From the NCBI GenBank assembly GCA_947625045.1, contig CANQMW010000016.1, forward strand, positions 1-64,000: a stretch of 64,000 nucleotides of DNA, in the 5' to 3' direction. The notes beneath the pieces were generated by a model. The model had not been told where the DNA came from. It saw only the letters and a list, made by a program, of their open reading frames with translations, and ran no database searches. Source of the DNA: an uncultured Oscillospiraceae bacterium (GTDB lineage: Bacteria > Bacillota > Clostridia > Oscillospirales > Oscillospiraceae). This document shows positions 22,172 through 31,358 of this stretch, piece after piece. The position numbers were made by a program, and so were the translations under genes. Numbering within the stretch: position 1 is the first letter of the stretch; each line of letters starts with the position of its first letter.

Positions 22172-22949
22172 CGACGCGAAAAAGGCCAACCGGAAGGCTT
22201 TGCCCAAGTTCTTGCTGCTGCTGATCGGCAGCGCGGCGGTGGGCGGCGTGATAGGGTATTTCTCCGTCCGGTACGGCCTGGACGGCTTGGCGGCGCCCAT
22301 GAAGGCCGCCGGGGCGGTGTTCGCCGGCCATGTTGCCCCCTGGCTGCTGGTGGCCCTGGCTGTGCTGGTGCCCGCGACGGCCATCCCGTTCTACCGGCAG
22401 GCGAAGAAGCTGCTGGCCGGCTGGGACGGGGAGGACGAAGAGGTGCCCGACGACGTGGACGAAAAGCTCTCCGCCGCCATATGGATCGTGAGCGCGGCGA
22501 TCATCATCGGCTATTTTCTCCTCGCCGCGGCCTATTCCGGGGGCTTCGCCGCCTTTGAGAACGATAGGAACGCCTATATGGTCCTCCTGAGCATCGGGGG
22601 TTTCCTGGCGATACTGGCGGAGTACATCCTCATCCAGCAAAAGTGCGTGGACGCCGCGAAAAGGACGAACCCCGAGAAGACCGCGTCGGTCTATGACATG
22701 CGGTTTCAGAAGAAGTGGATGGACAGCTGCGACGAGGCGGAGAAGGCCATGGTCGGCAAGTGCGCCTTCAAGGCCTTCAGCGCTGCCAGCTCCGTCTGCA
22801 ACGCCCTGGCCCTGGTGTTCACCCTCTCGGCGCTCATATTCAATACCGGGTTCCTGCCCGTCCTGGCGGTGTGCCTGGTGTGGCTCGTGGGCCAGTGCGT
22901 CTACTGCAGGGAGGCGATGAAGTGCGGCAGGAGAGGGAATAAGGTGTAA
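22161..22949 (+). CDS. DUF3169 family membrane protein
   Basis: Integral membrane protein (262 aa) with about six hydrophobic segments, in the arrangement 2 TM, acidic loop (EDEEVPDDVDE, about residues 92-102), 2 TM, soluble stretch, 2 TM. This matches DUF3169, usually encoded after a small XRE regulator as here. Function unknown for the family. It ends shortly before a repeat element and tRNA-Arg on the opposite strand. Confidence 0.82.
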   Translation: MENNDAKKANRKALPKFLLLLIGSAAVGGVIGYFSVRYGLDGLAAPMKAAGAVFAGHVAPWLLVALAVLVPATAIPFYRQAKKLLAGWDGEDEEVPDDVDEKLSAAIWIVSAAIIIGYFLLAAAYSGGFAAFENDRNAYMVLLSIGGFLAILAEYILIQQKCVDAAKRTNPEKTASVYDMRFQKKWMDSCDEAEKAMVGKCAFKAFSAASSVCNALALVFTLSALIFNTGFLPVLAVCLVWLVGQCVYCREAMKCGRRGNKV

Positions 22950-22991
22950 TGATATGTAAAGGCCCGCGAGCAGCGCTCAAATCTCAGGGCT

Positions 22992-23095
22992 CCCATGCGA
23001 GCCCAACGCAGTGGGTCGCATGGGAAAAAGGAAGAACGGCTTTGACCGATGAGGGGGCCTGGTTTACCAGGACCTCGAATCTTCAAAGCCGTTCT
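22992..23095 (-). repeat. tRNA-associated double-hairpin element, copy 1
   Basis: Read on the tRNA strand, a long stem (13-bp arms 23083-23095 and 23033-23045) starts 4 nt past the tRNA CCA. It encloses a conserved loop with an inner 5-bp hairpin (23058-23062 with 23067-23071), then a CTTCCTTTTT tract, then a second stem (arms 23016-23024 and 22992-23000). Copy 2 at 36481-36584 has the same plan with compensatory stem changes. Possibly the tRNA terminator plus an attached palindromic repeat. Confidence 0.85.
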
Positions 23096-23099
23096 GACG

Positions 23100-23176
23100 T
23101 GGCACCCATGAGACGATTCGAACGTCCGACCTGCCGCTTAGGAGGCGGCTGCTCTATCCTGCTGAGCTACATGGGC
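23100..23176 (-). tRNA. tRNA-Arg (anticodon CCT)
   Basis: Seventy-seven nt with encoded CCA. Acceptor arms GCCCATG and CATGGGT pair (one G-T), D arm GCTCAGCAGGATAGAGC, anticodon stem GCCGC/GCGGC with loop CTCCTAA (anticodon CCT), T loop TTCGAAT. Reads AGG codons. Confidence 0.97.
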
Positions 23177-23236
23177 AGGTGCTTAGCTATTCTAAACGAA
23201 AACCGGGCCGCTGTCAAGGCGGCCCGGCGTGTGTTT

Positions 23237-24091
23237 TTACAGTACCGGATGGCTTGTGTCGCCGGGCTTTTCCAGCAGCTCCGGGTGGGCCAGGAATTCC
23301 TTCATCCTGGCGAAGGCCAAGGCAAAATAGTGGCCCGAGGCGATGCGCTCGTCCATGACGATGCCCAGGGGGATGCAGCGGACGGCCTCAATGGCGCCGC
23401 CCTTGCCCCGCTTCACCACGTCCCGCATGTTGCCCATGGCGATGGCGATGGAGGTGGTGCCGAAGTCATAGACGTGGTGGTAGATGTGGTTGGTGCGGAT
23501 GCTGGCAAGGTTGGTGATGAGGGCGCTGGCGTGGAAGGGGCTCACGTCCAGGAGGGACTGGGGGATGAGGCCGTGCTTATCGCCGAAACGGAGGACCCAG
23601 CCGATGAAGTTGATGAGCCAGGGCATTTTCATGATGATGCCCATGATCTTCTCCATGTCGTTTTCGCCCTCATCGGCGCCGGCGGTGTTCTCCTCCAGGT
23701 ACTTGTCGATCTTGTCCTGGATATCGAAGATGGTGTCCGCGTAGCTCAGGTCCAGCTTGGACTCGGTGTCGTCGTTGGCGCCGCCGCCGGCACGCAGGAC
23801 CACCATGGCCATCTTGAAGTCCTTGTGCTCGTATATCCGCTTGTTCACCAAAAAGCGGTTCAGCAGCGGGAACTCGGCCACCGTGTGGACATAGGCCGTT
23901 ATGATGAGGGCCAGGTGGCTTATGTGCTTTCCCTCCCGCCGCTGGGCGTTCATGTACTGGCGCAGGGGCTCCACGGGGATGTCCACCGTGATCATGTTCA
24001 TGGAGTCGTGGCGATGCGGCATGAACTGGGGTACCAGATAGTATATCGGGTTGGAGGATTCCCGGACCCGGATGCCGTCAGGTCTTCCCAT
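23237..24091 (-). CDS. 2-oxo acid dehydrogenase E2-like acyltransferase domain protein, active site degenerate
   Basis: Stand-alone protein (284 aa) with the chloramphenicol acetyltransferase/E2 catalytic fold: KHISHLALIITAYVHTVAEFPLLNRF near residue 60 and FHASALITNLASI in the middle correspond to E2 core segments. No lipoyl or peripheral-subunit-binding domain is present. The family active site HXXXDG reads ERIASG here (in MDERIASGHYF), so both catalytic His and Asp are replaced, suggesting a non-acyltransferase role such as binding. It has its own promoter with two operator-like direct repeats. Confidence 0.8.
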   Translation of the reverse strand: MGRPDGIRVRESSNPIYYLVPQFMPHRHDSMNMITVDIPVEPLRQYMNAQRREGKHISHLALIITAYVHTVAEFPLLNRFLVNKRIYEHKDFKMAMVVLRAGGGANDDTESKLDLSYADTIFDIQDKIDKYLEENTAGADEGENDMEKIMGIIMKMPWLINFIGWVLRFGDKHGLIPQSLLDVSPFHASALITNLASIRTNHIYHHVYDFGTTSIAIAMGNMRDVVKRGKGGAIEAVRCIPLGIVMDERIASGHYFALAFARMKEFLAHPELLEKPGDTSHPVL

Positions 24092-24118
24092 AGCTGCGCT
24101 TCCTTTCTGTACAGAGGC

Positions 24119-24141
24119 GTATCAACACGCTGTATCAATAC
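24119..24141 (-). promoter_or_regulatory. Paired operator-like repeats upstream of the E2-like gene
   Basis: Two near-identical 10-mers, GTATCAACAC (24119-24128) and GTATCAATAC (24132-24141), 13 nt apart, between the -10 and the gene. Likely a repressor site; the regulator is unknown. Confidence 0.5.
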
Positions 24142-24149
24142 TTCAATAT

Positions 24150-24178
24150 ATTTAAGCACATATTTCCTGATAGTGCAA
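24150..24178 (-). promoter_or_regulatory. Promoter of the E2-like gene
   Basis: Minus strand: TTGCAC (24173-24178), 17-bp spacer, TTAAAT (24150-24155). Confidence 0.7.
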
Positions 24179-24253
24179 TAGGTTTTTGCAAAAAAAGGAA
24201 ATATTGGTTTTATGCAAGGTGCGACAAATTTTCCCAGGAACGGTTTTATGCTA

Positions 24254-24282
24254 TTGACAAACAGGGGGCATACCGATATAAT
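24254..24282 (+). promoter_or_regulatory. Consensus promoter of the structured RNA / pot leader
   Basis: TTGACA (24254-24259), 17-bp spacer, TATAAT (24277-24282). Transcription should start near 24289. Confidence 0.9.
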
Positions 24283-24288
24283 ATGGCA

Positions 24289-24660
24289 GTCTCAATTGGA
24301 AGGACGAAGGTTTTTCCGAAGCAGGATGCGACCGCCGTTTTCTTAAACGGCCGAGGCCACACGGACAGCCGGGTCGAATGCCGAATCGCCGCGGCCAGCG
24401 GCTGGCAGCGCGAGCTGCCTTATTGATTGAGTTGGGCCGCCATGGTCCAGGGCTCAAGTTTTATAAGTTGGTTACTTTATAACCGGTGCCGGGCGGCACG
24501 AAAACTTGTAAAATGGTCAGTAAGAGTAGGGCAAGGCATTTTGCTTTCAGAAAACTCTCAAATCCATTGGGACGGCCAGCCGTCGCATCCCCCGCGGGGC
24601 GGCAGACTGTAACTCTATCGCAAGTGGAACGGGCCCGGAGCCGTTCCGCTTGTTTTTTTT
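24289..24660 (+). ncRNA. Unidentified structured RNA (about 370 nt) upstream of potA
   Basis: No convincing coding frame; strong promoter at one end and intrinsic terminator at the other. Visible structures: hairpin 24334-24340/24345-24351 (GCCGTTT arms); hairpin GGCAGC/GCTGCC with a GCGA tetraloop (24404-24419); a three-way junction closed by 8 bp (24455-24462 with 24501-24508) holding hairpins 24470-24484 and 24486-24499; GACGG/CCGTC and CCCC/GGGG stems near 24575-24600. Hallmark motifs of RNase P, tmRNA and SRP RNA are absent. It is either an independent ncRNA or an attenuating leader for the polyamine transporter. Confidence 0.75.
24621..24660 (+). terminator. Intrinsic terminator ending the structured RNA
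   Basis: Twelve-bp stem (24621-24632 with 24641-24652, one G-T pair) followed by eight T. It lies 25 nt before the potA start, so potA expression requires readthrough or another start. Confidence 0.92.
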
Positions 24661-24684
24661 ATTTGCCGCTGAGAGGGAGAAGAC

Positions 24685-25803
24685 ATGGATAAGATCATCG
24701 AGCTTAAGAACATCACCAAGTCCTATGACGGCGAGGCCGTCCTGGACGACATCAGCCTGGACATCTACGACAACGAATTCATCACCCTCTTAGGCCCCTC
24801 CGGCTGCGGCAAGACCACGACTTTGCGGCTCATCGGCGGCTTTGAGACGCCGGACAGCGGCGACATCCTCTTCGGCGGCGAGCGCATCAACGACGTGCCG
24901 CCCCATAAGCGCAACGTGAACACCGTTTTCCAGCGCTACGCCCTGTTTCCCCATCTGAACGTATTCGAGAACGTGGCCTTCCCCCTGCGGGAGCGGAAGG
25001 TGCCCCGGGACGAGATCACGGAGCGGGTCAATGAGATGCTGGCCATGGTGGCCCTGAAGGGCTTTGAGCACCGGTCCGTCACAAGCCTCTCCGGCGGCCA
25101 GCAGCAGCGGGTGGCCATCGCCCGGGCCCTGGTGGGAAAGCCCCGGGTGCTCCTGCTGGACGAGCCCCTGGCGGCGCTGGACTTAAAGCTCCGCAAGGAC
25201 ATGCAGCAGGAGCTCAAAAACATCCAGAAGGCCACGGGCATCACCTTCATCTTCGTCACCCACGACCAGGAGGAGGCCCTCTCCATGTCCGACACCATCG
25301 TGGTCATGAGCGAGGGGCGTATCCAGCAGATAGGCACCAGCCAGGACGTATACAACGAGCCGAAAAACGCCTTCGTGGCGGACTTCATCGGCGAGAGCAA
25401 CATCGTGGACGGGGTCATGCTCCGGGATAAGCTGGTCTCCTTCTCCGGGCATACCTTCCCCTGCGTGGACGGGGGCTTCGGCGCCAATGAGCCGGTGGAC
25501 GTGGTGGTCCGGCCGGAGGACGTGGACATCGTAGCCGAGGACAAGGGGATGCTCACCGGCGTGGTCACCTCCGTCACCTTCATGGGCGTGCACTATGAGG
25601 TCATCGTGGACATCGGCGGCTTCAAGTGGATGATCCAGACCACCGACTTTGTGGACGTGGACGAGCGCATCGGCCTTTACATCGAGCCCGACGCCATCCA
25701 CATCATGAAAAAGAGCGAGTTCTCCGGCCTGTACGGGGACTATGCCTCCTTCTCCAACGAGTTCGACGAGCTCAGCGACGCGGAAAGCGAGGGGGAGGAA
25801 TGA
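24685..25803 (+). CDS. potA: Spermidine/putrescine ABC transporter ATPase
   Basis: Cytoplasmic ATPase (372 aa) of a polyamine importer. Walker [11 protein letters not shown], signature [15 protein letters not shown], Walker [13 protein letters not shown], then a C-terminal TOBE-like regulatory domain with [10 protein letters not shown]. The order and linkage to potB and potCD make the polyamine assignment strong. GAGAGGGAG precedes the ATG. It overlaps potB by 4 nt. Confidence 0.95.
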   Translation: MDKIIELKNITKSYDGEAVLDDISLDIYDNEFITLLGPSGCGKTTTLRLIGGFETPDSGDILFGGERINDVPPHKRNVNTVFQRYALFPHLNVFENVAFPLRERKVPRDEITERVNEMLAMVALKGFEHRSVTSLSGGQQQRVAIARALVGKPRVLLLDEPLAALDLKLRKDMQQELKNIQKATGITFIFVTHDQEEALSMSDTIVVMSEGRIQQIGTSQDVYNEPKNAFVADFIGESNIVDGVMLRDKLVSFSGHTFPCVDGGFGANEPVDVVVRPEDVDIVAEDKGMLTGVVTSVTFMGVHYEVIVDIGGFKWMIQTTDFVDVDERIGLYIEPDAIHIMKKSEFSGLYGDYASFSNEFDELSDAESEGEE

Positions 25804-26687
25804 CGAAGAAAAAGACCCGCGCCTCCCTGGTGACCGGGCTGGCCGGCGGACCCTACGAGCTGTGGGCGGTGATATTCATCCTTGTCCCCCTGGCGTTCGT
25901 GGCCTACTATGCCTTCACGGACAACGCCTTCCACTTTACCACCGCCAATATCACCCGCTTTTTTACCGCCACTTCCACTGTGACGGGCTCGGACGGCGCC
26001 GCGGGCGAGGTGCATACCTACCTCGTTATCGCCTGGCGGAGCATAAAGCTGGCGGTCATCTCCACGGTGGTATGCCTGCTGCTGGGGTATCCGCTGGCCT
26101 ACATCATCTCCCGGGCCTCCCCCCGGGCGCAGAAGACCATGATGACCCTCATCATGATCCCCATGTGGATGAACTTCCTCATCCGCACCTACGCCTGGAT
26201 GACCATATTGCAGGACACGGGCATCCTCAATAACTTTCTCGCGAAACTTGGCCTGGGCCGGATACACATCATCGGCACGGAGACGGCGGTCATCATCGGC
26301 ATGGTGTACGACTACCTGCCCTATATGATCATGCCGCTGTACTCCATCATGGCGAAGATGGACTACCGGCTCATCGAGGCGGCCCGGGACCTGGGCTGCG
26401 CCCCGGCGGGGGTGCTGCGGCGGGTCATCCTGCCTTTGAGCATGCCGGGCGTGGTCAACGGCGTGACCATGGTCCTCATCCCCTCCATCAGCACGTTTTA
26501 TATCTCCCAGAAGCTGGGCGACGGCATGTTCTTCCTCTTGGGTGACGCCATCGAGGGGCAGTACGTGGCCAATAACCTCCACTTCGCCGCGGCCATCGCC
26601 TTTATCCTGATGGTGGCGCTGCTGGCGGCCATGGCCGTCATGCGCGCTCTCACGGACCGGTATACCTACGGAGGGAAGGGCACATGA
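25800..26687 (+). CDS. potB: Polyamine ABC transporter permease PotB
   Basis: Inner-membrane permease (295 aa), about six helices, with the cytoplasmic EAA loop [30 protein letters not shown] 25800 overlaps the potA TGA; the potCD ATG overlaps its own stop, so the three genes are translated as a chain. Confidence 0.93.
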   Translation: MTKKKTRASLVTGLAGGPYELWAVIFILVPLAFVAYYAFTDNAFHFTTANITRFFTATSTVTGSDGAAGEVHTYLVIAWRSIKLAVISTVVCLLLGYPLAYIISRASPRAQKTMMTLIMIPMWMNFLIRTYAWMTILQDTGILNNFLAKLGLGRIHIIGTETAVIIGMVYDYLPYMIMPLYSIMAKMDYRLIEAARDLGCAPAGVLRRVILPLSMPGVVNGVTMVLIPSISTFYISQKLGDGMFFLLGDAIEGQYVANNLHFAAAIAFILMVALLAAMAVMRALTDRYTYGGKGT

Positions 26688-28657
26688 AAAGAGCGTCGAA
26701 AATCTTCACCTTCCTGATGTTCCTGTTTTTGTTCGCACCGCTGGTCATCCTGCTGGTGTTCTCCTTCAACGAGGCGCGGAGCCTGTCCGTATTCTCCGGG
26801 TTTTCCCTGAAATGGTACAAGGAGCTCTTCCGGGACACGGAGACATTGAACACCGTGCGCAATACCATTATCCTCGCGGTGTGCGCCGCCGGTGTGTCCA
26901 CCGTCATGGGCACCGCCGCCGCCGTGGGCATCCACCGGATGCGTTCAAAGTACCTGCGCTCGGCCCTGGACATGGTGACCAACATCCCCATGATCAACCC
27001 GGACATCATCACGGGCATCTCCATGATGCTCATGTTCGTGTTCGCCAGCCGCCTCTTCGGCTTCGCCAACAGCCTGAGCTTTATCACGCTGCTCATCGCC
27101 CACATCACCTTCTGCCTGCCCTATGTCATATTGCAGGTGCTGCCCCGGCTGCGGCAGATGGATAAGTCCCTGCCCGAGGCGGCCATGGACCTGGGCTGCA
27201 CGCCCTGGGGCGCCTTCTGGAAGGTGGAGCTGCCTGAGCTCATGCCCGCCATCGTCACCGGCATGATCATGGCCTTCACCCTGTCCCTGGACGACTTCGT
27301 CATCAGCTACTTCACCACGGGCACGGGGTTCCAGACCCTGCCCATCCGTATCTACAACATGACCAAGAAGACCGTGACGCCGGACATGTACGCCCTGGCC
27401 ACCATCATCTTCTTCGTCATATTGGCGCTGCTGCTTTTGTCCAACCTCACCGACAGCGAGGACAGCCAGCGTCTCCGGGCCGCCCGGAAGGCCAAGCGGG
27501 CCGCCAAGGGCAGGCCCCCCATGGACCCCCGGAAGCAGCGGTTCCTCTACGCCGGGGGAGGGTGCCTGGCCCTGGCGGCGGTGGCCGCGGCGGTGGTGTT
27601 CGCCGTCACGGAGACGGACAACAAGCCCCAGGTGCTGAACGTCTACAACTGGGGCGAATATATCTCCGACGGCTCCGAGGGCTCCATGGACGTAGTGAAG
27701 GAGTTCGAGGCCTGGTACAAGGAAGAGTACGGCCGGCCCGTGCAGGTCAATTACACCACCTTCGCCTCCAATGAGGACATGTACGCAAAGCTGTCCCAGG
27801 GGGCGGTGAGCTACGACGTGATCATCCCCTCCGACTACATGATCGAGCGGATGATCGGCGAGGACATGCTCCTGCCGCTGGATTTCGACAACATCCCCAA
27901 CTATGAGCACATCGCGGACAACTTCCGGGGCCTCTACTACGACCCGGAGAACGTCTACTCCGTCCCCTACACCTACAGCATGGTGGGCGTCATCTACAAC
28001 GCCAACGAGGTGGACCCGGCGGACGCGGTGGGCTGGGACCTGATGTGGAATGAAAAATACGCCGGGCGGATATTGCAGTTCAATAACTCCCGGGACGCCT
28101 TCGGCACGGCCATGTACCGGGCCGGGATAGACGTGAACACCACCGACCGCACCCAGTGGGACAGGGCCTTGGAGGCTCTTTTGGAGCAGCGGCGGCTGGT
28201 GAAGAGCTACGTCATGGACGAGGTGTACAACATGATGGAGGCCGGGGAGGGGGCCGTGGCGGCCTACTACGCCGGGGACTACTTCACCATGGCGGACGCC
28301 CAGGCGCCCTCCGTGGACCTGCGGTTCTACTACCCCGAGGCCACCAACTACTTCGTGGACGCCATGTGTATCCCCAGCTGCTGCCAGAACAAGGAGCTGG
28401 CGGAGATATTCATAAACTACATGCTCTCGGAGGAGCCCGCCATCGCCAACGCGGAATATACTTGGTATGCCTCGCCCAACGACCTGGTGTATACCAACGA
28501 GGATTATATCGACGAGATGGGCGAGGACGCCATGGATATCCTCTATCCCGACCTGGAGGGCTTCGCCGATCACTACAACGCCTACGCCTACCGGAACCTG
28601 GACGGGGAGCTGCTTGACTACATCAACACCCTCTGGGAGACCCTGAAGATCAACTGA
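26684..28657 (+). CDS. potCD: Fused polyamine permease PotC and binding protein PotD
   Basis: One 657-aa chain. Residues 1 to about 262 are a PotC permease (EAA loop LPEAAMDLGCTPWGAFWKVELPELMP). A basic linker follows, then another transmembrane segment (about 287-308), then a PotD-like binding domain from about residue 317 (VLNVYNWGEYIS) to the end, with YDVIIPSDYMIERM. The binding domain is thus tethered to the outer face of the membrane and no free lipoprotein is made. There is no stop or frameshift in between. Fusions of this type are known in Firmicutes. Followed by a terminator. Confidence 0.95.
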   Translation: MKRASKIFTFLMFLFLFAPLVILLVFSFNEARSLSVFSGFSLKWYKELFRDTETLNTVRNTIILAVCAAGVSTVMGTAAAVGIHRMRSKYLRSALDMVTNIPMINPDIITGISMMLMFVFASRLFGFANSLSFITLLIAHITFCLPYVILQVLPRLRQMDKSLPEAAMDLGCTPWGAFWKVELPELMPAIVTGMIMAFTLSLDDFVISYFTTGTGFQTLPIRIYNMTKKTVTPDMYALATIIFFVILALLLLSNLTDSEDSQRLRAARKAKRAAKGRPPMDPRKQRFLYAGGGCLALAAVAAAVVFAVTETDNKPQVLNVYNWGEYISDGSEGSMDVVKEFEAWYKEEYGRPVQVNYTTFASNEDMYAKLSQGAVSYDVIIPSDYMIERMIGEDMLLPLDFDNIPNYEHIADNFRGLYYDPENVYSVPYTYSMVGVIYNANEVDPADAVGWDLMWNEKYAGRILQFNNSRDAFGTAMYRAGIDVNTTDRTQWDRALEALLEQRRLVKSYVMDEVYNMMEAGEGAVAAYYAGDYFTMADAQAPSVDLRFYYPEATNYFVDAMCIPSCCQNKELAEIFINYMLSEEPAIANAEYTWYASPNDLVYTNEDYIDEMGEDAMDILYPDLEGFADHYNAYAYRNLDGELLDYINTLWETLKIN

Positions 28658-28692
28658 AAAAGACCTGCCGCTTCATGTGGCAGGTCTTTTTT
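28657..28692. terminator. Bidirectional terminator after potCD
   Basis: Stem 28657-28669 with 28679-28691, A run on the left and T run on the right, between convergent genes. Confidence 0.9.
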
Positions 28693-28704
28693 ATGGGCAG
28701 TTAT

Positions 28705-29487
28705 TTACGTGGTGTATTGCCAGAGGTTATAGAGGCTGATGCAGATGATGACGGCCATGAGGCCCATGAAGAGCTTGTCCACGGCCCGGTCGTCCATGCG
28801 CTTGTTGAGGGCCCGGCCGGCTATACCCCCGCCGATGCCCCCCGCGATCATAAAGAGCAGGGCGGGGAGATGAAAGGCAGGCACGGAGCGGGTGAGGAGC
28901 GTCAGCAGGAAGCTGGCCAGCTGGCTGAAAAAGATGATATAGAGGCTGTTGGCGGCGGCCTTTTTCGTCTCCATGCTGAAGAAGTAAAAGAGCACCACCA
29001 GGTTGATGGGCCCGCCGCCGATGCCGAGAAAGCTGCTCATGAGCCCTAAGGCCAGGCCGATGGCGGCGCTGGCGAGGGGGCTGCGCACATGCTTCGTCTT
29101 GATCTTCGCCTTTTTGATGGTATAAAGGAGCGTGCCCAATGTCACCAGGGCCAGGCACGCGGCCTGGACGGCGCTGACGGCGCCGGGCCGGGCGAAAGCG
29201 GCCTTGACTTGGGCAAAGAGCTGGTTGCCCAGTAAGCCCCCGGCCACCGCCCCGGCGATGAGGGGCCCGCCGGTGCTTTTTTCCAGCTGCCTCTCTCCGG
29301 CCAGGACCGACCGGCCCACGGAGTAGGCGCTCATGGACAGCACCGTGCACCCGGACAAAAACTGGATGGCCGCCACCGTCTCTAAGTGGAACAGGTCCAG
29401 CACCGGCTTGATGATGACACCGCCGCCGATGCCGCATATGGCCCCTGCCACGCTGGCCAGAAAGGCCACCAGAAAAAACACGGCCAT
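28705..29487 (-). CDS. TauE/SafE family exporter
   Basis: Membrane protein (260 aa) with about eight helices and the family's duplicated motif: GAICGIGGGVIIKPVLD near the N-terminus and SSFLGIGGGPINLVVLF in the second half. TauE/SafE proteins export sulfite, sulfoacetate or similar anions; the substrate cannot be told. ATG 29487 has AAAGGAG upstream; a longer frame lacks support. Convergent to potCD and divergent from the alpha-galactosidase gene. Confidence 0.9.
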   Translation of the reverse strand: MAVFFLVAFLASVAGAICGIGGGVIIKPVLDLFHLETVAAIQFLSGCTVLSMSAYSVGRSVLAGERQLEKSTGGPLIAGAVAGGLLGNQLFAQVKAAFARPGAVSAVQAACLALVTLGTLLYTIKKAKIKTKHVRSPLASAAIGLALGLMSSFLGIGGGPINLVVLFYFFSMETKKAAANSLYIIFFSQLASFLLTLLTRSVPAFHLPALLFMIAGGIGGGIAGRALNKRMDDRAVDKLFMGLMAVIICISLYNLWQYTT

Positions 29488-29618
29488 GAGAGCGCTCCTT
29501 TCCCCATTTATGGCACTATCATACCCTCCCCGGCGGAGAAAAGTCAACCCCGGCGGGGCCGGACCGTACAGGGTCCCGCAAGGGCCGAAAGTTGATGGGT
29601 CCGGGACCCTCTCAGGGC

Positions 29619-29647
29619 TTAACATTTCTAATGAGATATGCTATACT
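29619..29647 (+). promoter_or_regulatory. Promoter of the GH36 gene
   Basis: TTAACA (29619-29624), 17-bp spacer, TATACT (29642-29647). Confidence 0.75.
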
Positions 29648-29685
29648 TTTCCATAATAATATAATTACCAAGGAGGCGGAGCGGG

Positions 29686-31275
29686 ATGCTGGACTGGCGC
29701 GTGACAGTGGATACGGCCCATGGGCCGGAGACCGTCTCCGGGCAGTGCCCGGCGGAGGGCGAGGCGCATGTGGTCTGCGATCTGCCCCGGGGGAAGATCA
29801 AAAGCGTGCGGGCCGCTATGGCCCTGGCCGTGGACGAGCAGGAAAAGATATTCATGAACGGTTACCAGACCTGGACTTGGTGCCGGGAGATGGGCAAAGA
29901 CGACCGCCTCCACGGCCTGAACGGCGTGTCCGGGGAGATGGTGCGAAAGTACGGCTTCGATAGGTACGGGGACTGGCTCTTTGCCGACTACCCCGATAAG
30001 CCGGGCCTGAGCCACGGTTGGTCCTGGTGCTATTTCCGCAGGGGAGAGCGCTTCCGGCTCATCGCCTCCCTGGACGAGCAGCCCGGCTATACCCTTTTCC
30101 GCTATGACGCGGGGAAGGGGGAGCTCACCGTGGAGCGGGACTGCGCGGGCGTCATCTGCGGCGGAGGGTTCCACGCCTTCGACCTCTATTTTGCGGAAGG
30201 CGCCGAGGACGCCGTCTTTGACGGATGGTTCGCCGCCATGGGCCTTGAAAAGCCCCATGCGCCCCTCCTGAAGGGCTATTCCAGCTGGTATAACCGCTAT
30301 GAAGACATCGACGAGGCGTCCATCCTGTCGGACCTGGAAGGGTGCAAAACGCTGTTGGAGCCGGGAGACCTGTTCCAGGTGGACGACGGCTGGGAGCCCG
30401 GGGTGGGGGACTGGCTGGAGCCGGATGAAAAGAAGTTCCCCGGCGGCATGAAGGCGCTGGCGGATAGGATACACGCCGCCGGATTCAAGGCGGGGCTGTG
30501 GCTGGCGCCCTTCGGGGCACGGGGAGCATCCCGGTTTGCGCAGGAGCACCCCGACTGGCTGCTGCAAAAAGACGGCGAGCCTTGGTTTCTGGGCTCCAAC
30601 TGGGGCGGGTTCTATGCCCTGGACATCGACAGGCCGGAGGTGCTGGACCACCTGCGGAAGGTCTTCCACCGAGTGCTCCACGAGTGGGGCTTCGACCTGG
30701 TGAAGCTGGACTTCCTCTACGGCGCGGCGCCCTTCGGCACCGAGCGGGAGAGCCGGGCCGGGCGGATGATCCGGGCCATGGACTTTTTGCGGGAGCAGTG
30801 CGCGGAGAAGCTCATCCTGGGCTGCGGCGTGCCCGTCATGCCTGCCTTCGGGCGGGTGGACTACTGCCGGGTGGGGCCGGACGTGAGCCTGGACTGGAAC
30901 GACGATGATAACCCCCACATGGTCCACCGGGAGCGGGTCAGCACGCGAAACGCCCTCCATAACGTCATGTACCGGCGGCAGCTGAACGGCCGGGCCTACG
31001 GCAGCGACCCGGACGTGTTCTTCCTGCGCCGGGAGAATATCAAGCTCACGGAGGCGGAGAAGGCACTGCTGGCGAAAGTGGACGCCCTGCTGGGCGGGGT
31101 GCTGCTCACCTCCGACGACCCGGCGAAGTACGACGGGAGCCAGCGGGCCATGTATAAGGACCTTCTGGCCCTCACGAGGGCGGAGAACGTCCGGGTGGAC
31201 GCCGACGGCCGGCGTATCTGCTACGACCTGGACGGGGCGCATCAGGAACTGGCCCTGTCCGAGGCCCTTTTCTGA
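29686..31275 (+). CDS. GH36-family alpha-galactosidase
   Basis: Cytoplasmic glycosidase (529 aa) that should hydrolyse alpha-galactosides. The nucleophile Asp lies in VKLDFLYG (about residue 342) and the acid/base Asp in RVGPDVSLDW (about 399); the barrel begins with GYSSWYNRYEDI and LFQVDDGWE. It is shorter than the roughly 700-aa classical GH36 enzymes, with a reduced N-terminal beta-domain, and lacks a signal peptide. Monocistronic with its own promoter; AAGGAGG upstream of the ATG. Confidence 0.9.
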   Translation: MLDWRVTVDTAHGPETVSGQCPAEGEAHVVCDLPRGKIKSVRAAMALAVDEQEKIFMNGYQTWTWCREMGKDDRLHGLNGVSGEMVRKYGFDRYGDWLFADYPDKPGLSHGWSWCYFRRGERFRLIASLDEQPGYTLFRYDAGKGELTVERDCAGVICGGGFHAFDLYFAEGAEDAVFDGWFAAMGLEKPHAPLLKGYSSWYNRYEDIDEASILSDLEGCKTLLEPGDLFQVDDGWEPGVGDWLEPDEKKFPGGMKALADRIHAAGFKAGLWLAPFGARGASRFAQEHPDWLLQKDGEPWFLGSNWGGFYALDIDRPEVLDHLRKVFHRVLHEWGFDLVKLDFLYGAAPFGTERESRAGRMIRAMDFLREQCAEKLILGCGVPVMPAFGRVDYCRVGPDVSLDWNDDDNPHMVHRERVSTRNALHNVMYRRQLNGRAYGSDPDVFFLRRENIKLTEAEKALLAKVDALLGGVLLTSDDPAKYDGSQRAMYKDLLALTRAENVRVDADGRRICYDLDGAHQELALSEALF

Positions 31276-31305
31276 GACGGGACTGGAAAAACGCCGAGAG
31301 TGTGC

Positions 31306-31311
31306 TATAAT
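31306..31311 (+). promoter_or_regulatory. Extended -10 promoter before plsY
   Basis: TGCTATAAT (TATAAT at 31306-31311) is an extended -10; the -35 (CTGGAA, 17 bp upstream) is poor. Confidence 0.55.
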
Positions 31312-31358
31312 ACCGTCTTACGCGCATACCCATCACTGACAACATCGGAGGAACCACC

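Noticed and set aside
22901-23086. Short minus-strand reading frames shared by the two repeat copies (also 36381-36575), beginning MKIRGPGKPGPLIGQ
   Set aside because: The peptide match comes from the shared RNA-like repeat. Stem changes follow base pairing, not codon positions, and the frames diverge outside the element.
24289-24660. RNase P RNA, tmRNA or SRP RNA
   Set aside because: The GAGGAAAGTCC, GGATTCGAC and GGAAGGAAGCA type landmarks are all missing.
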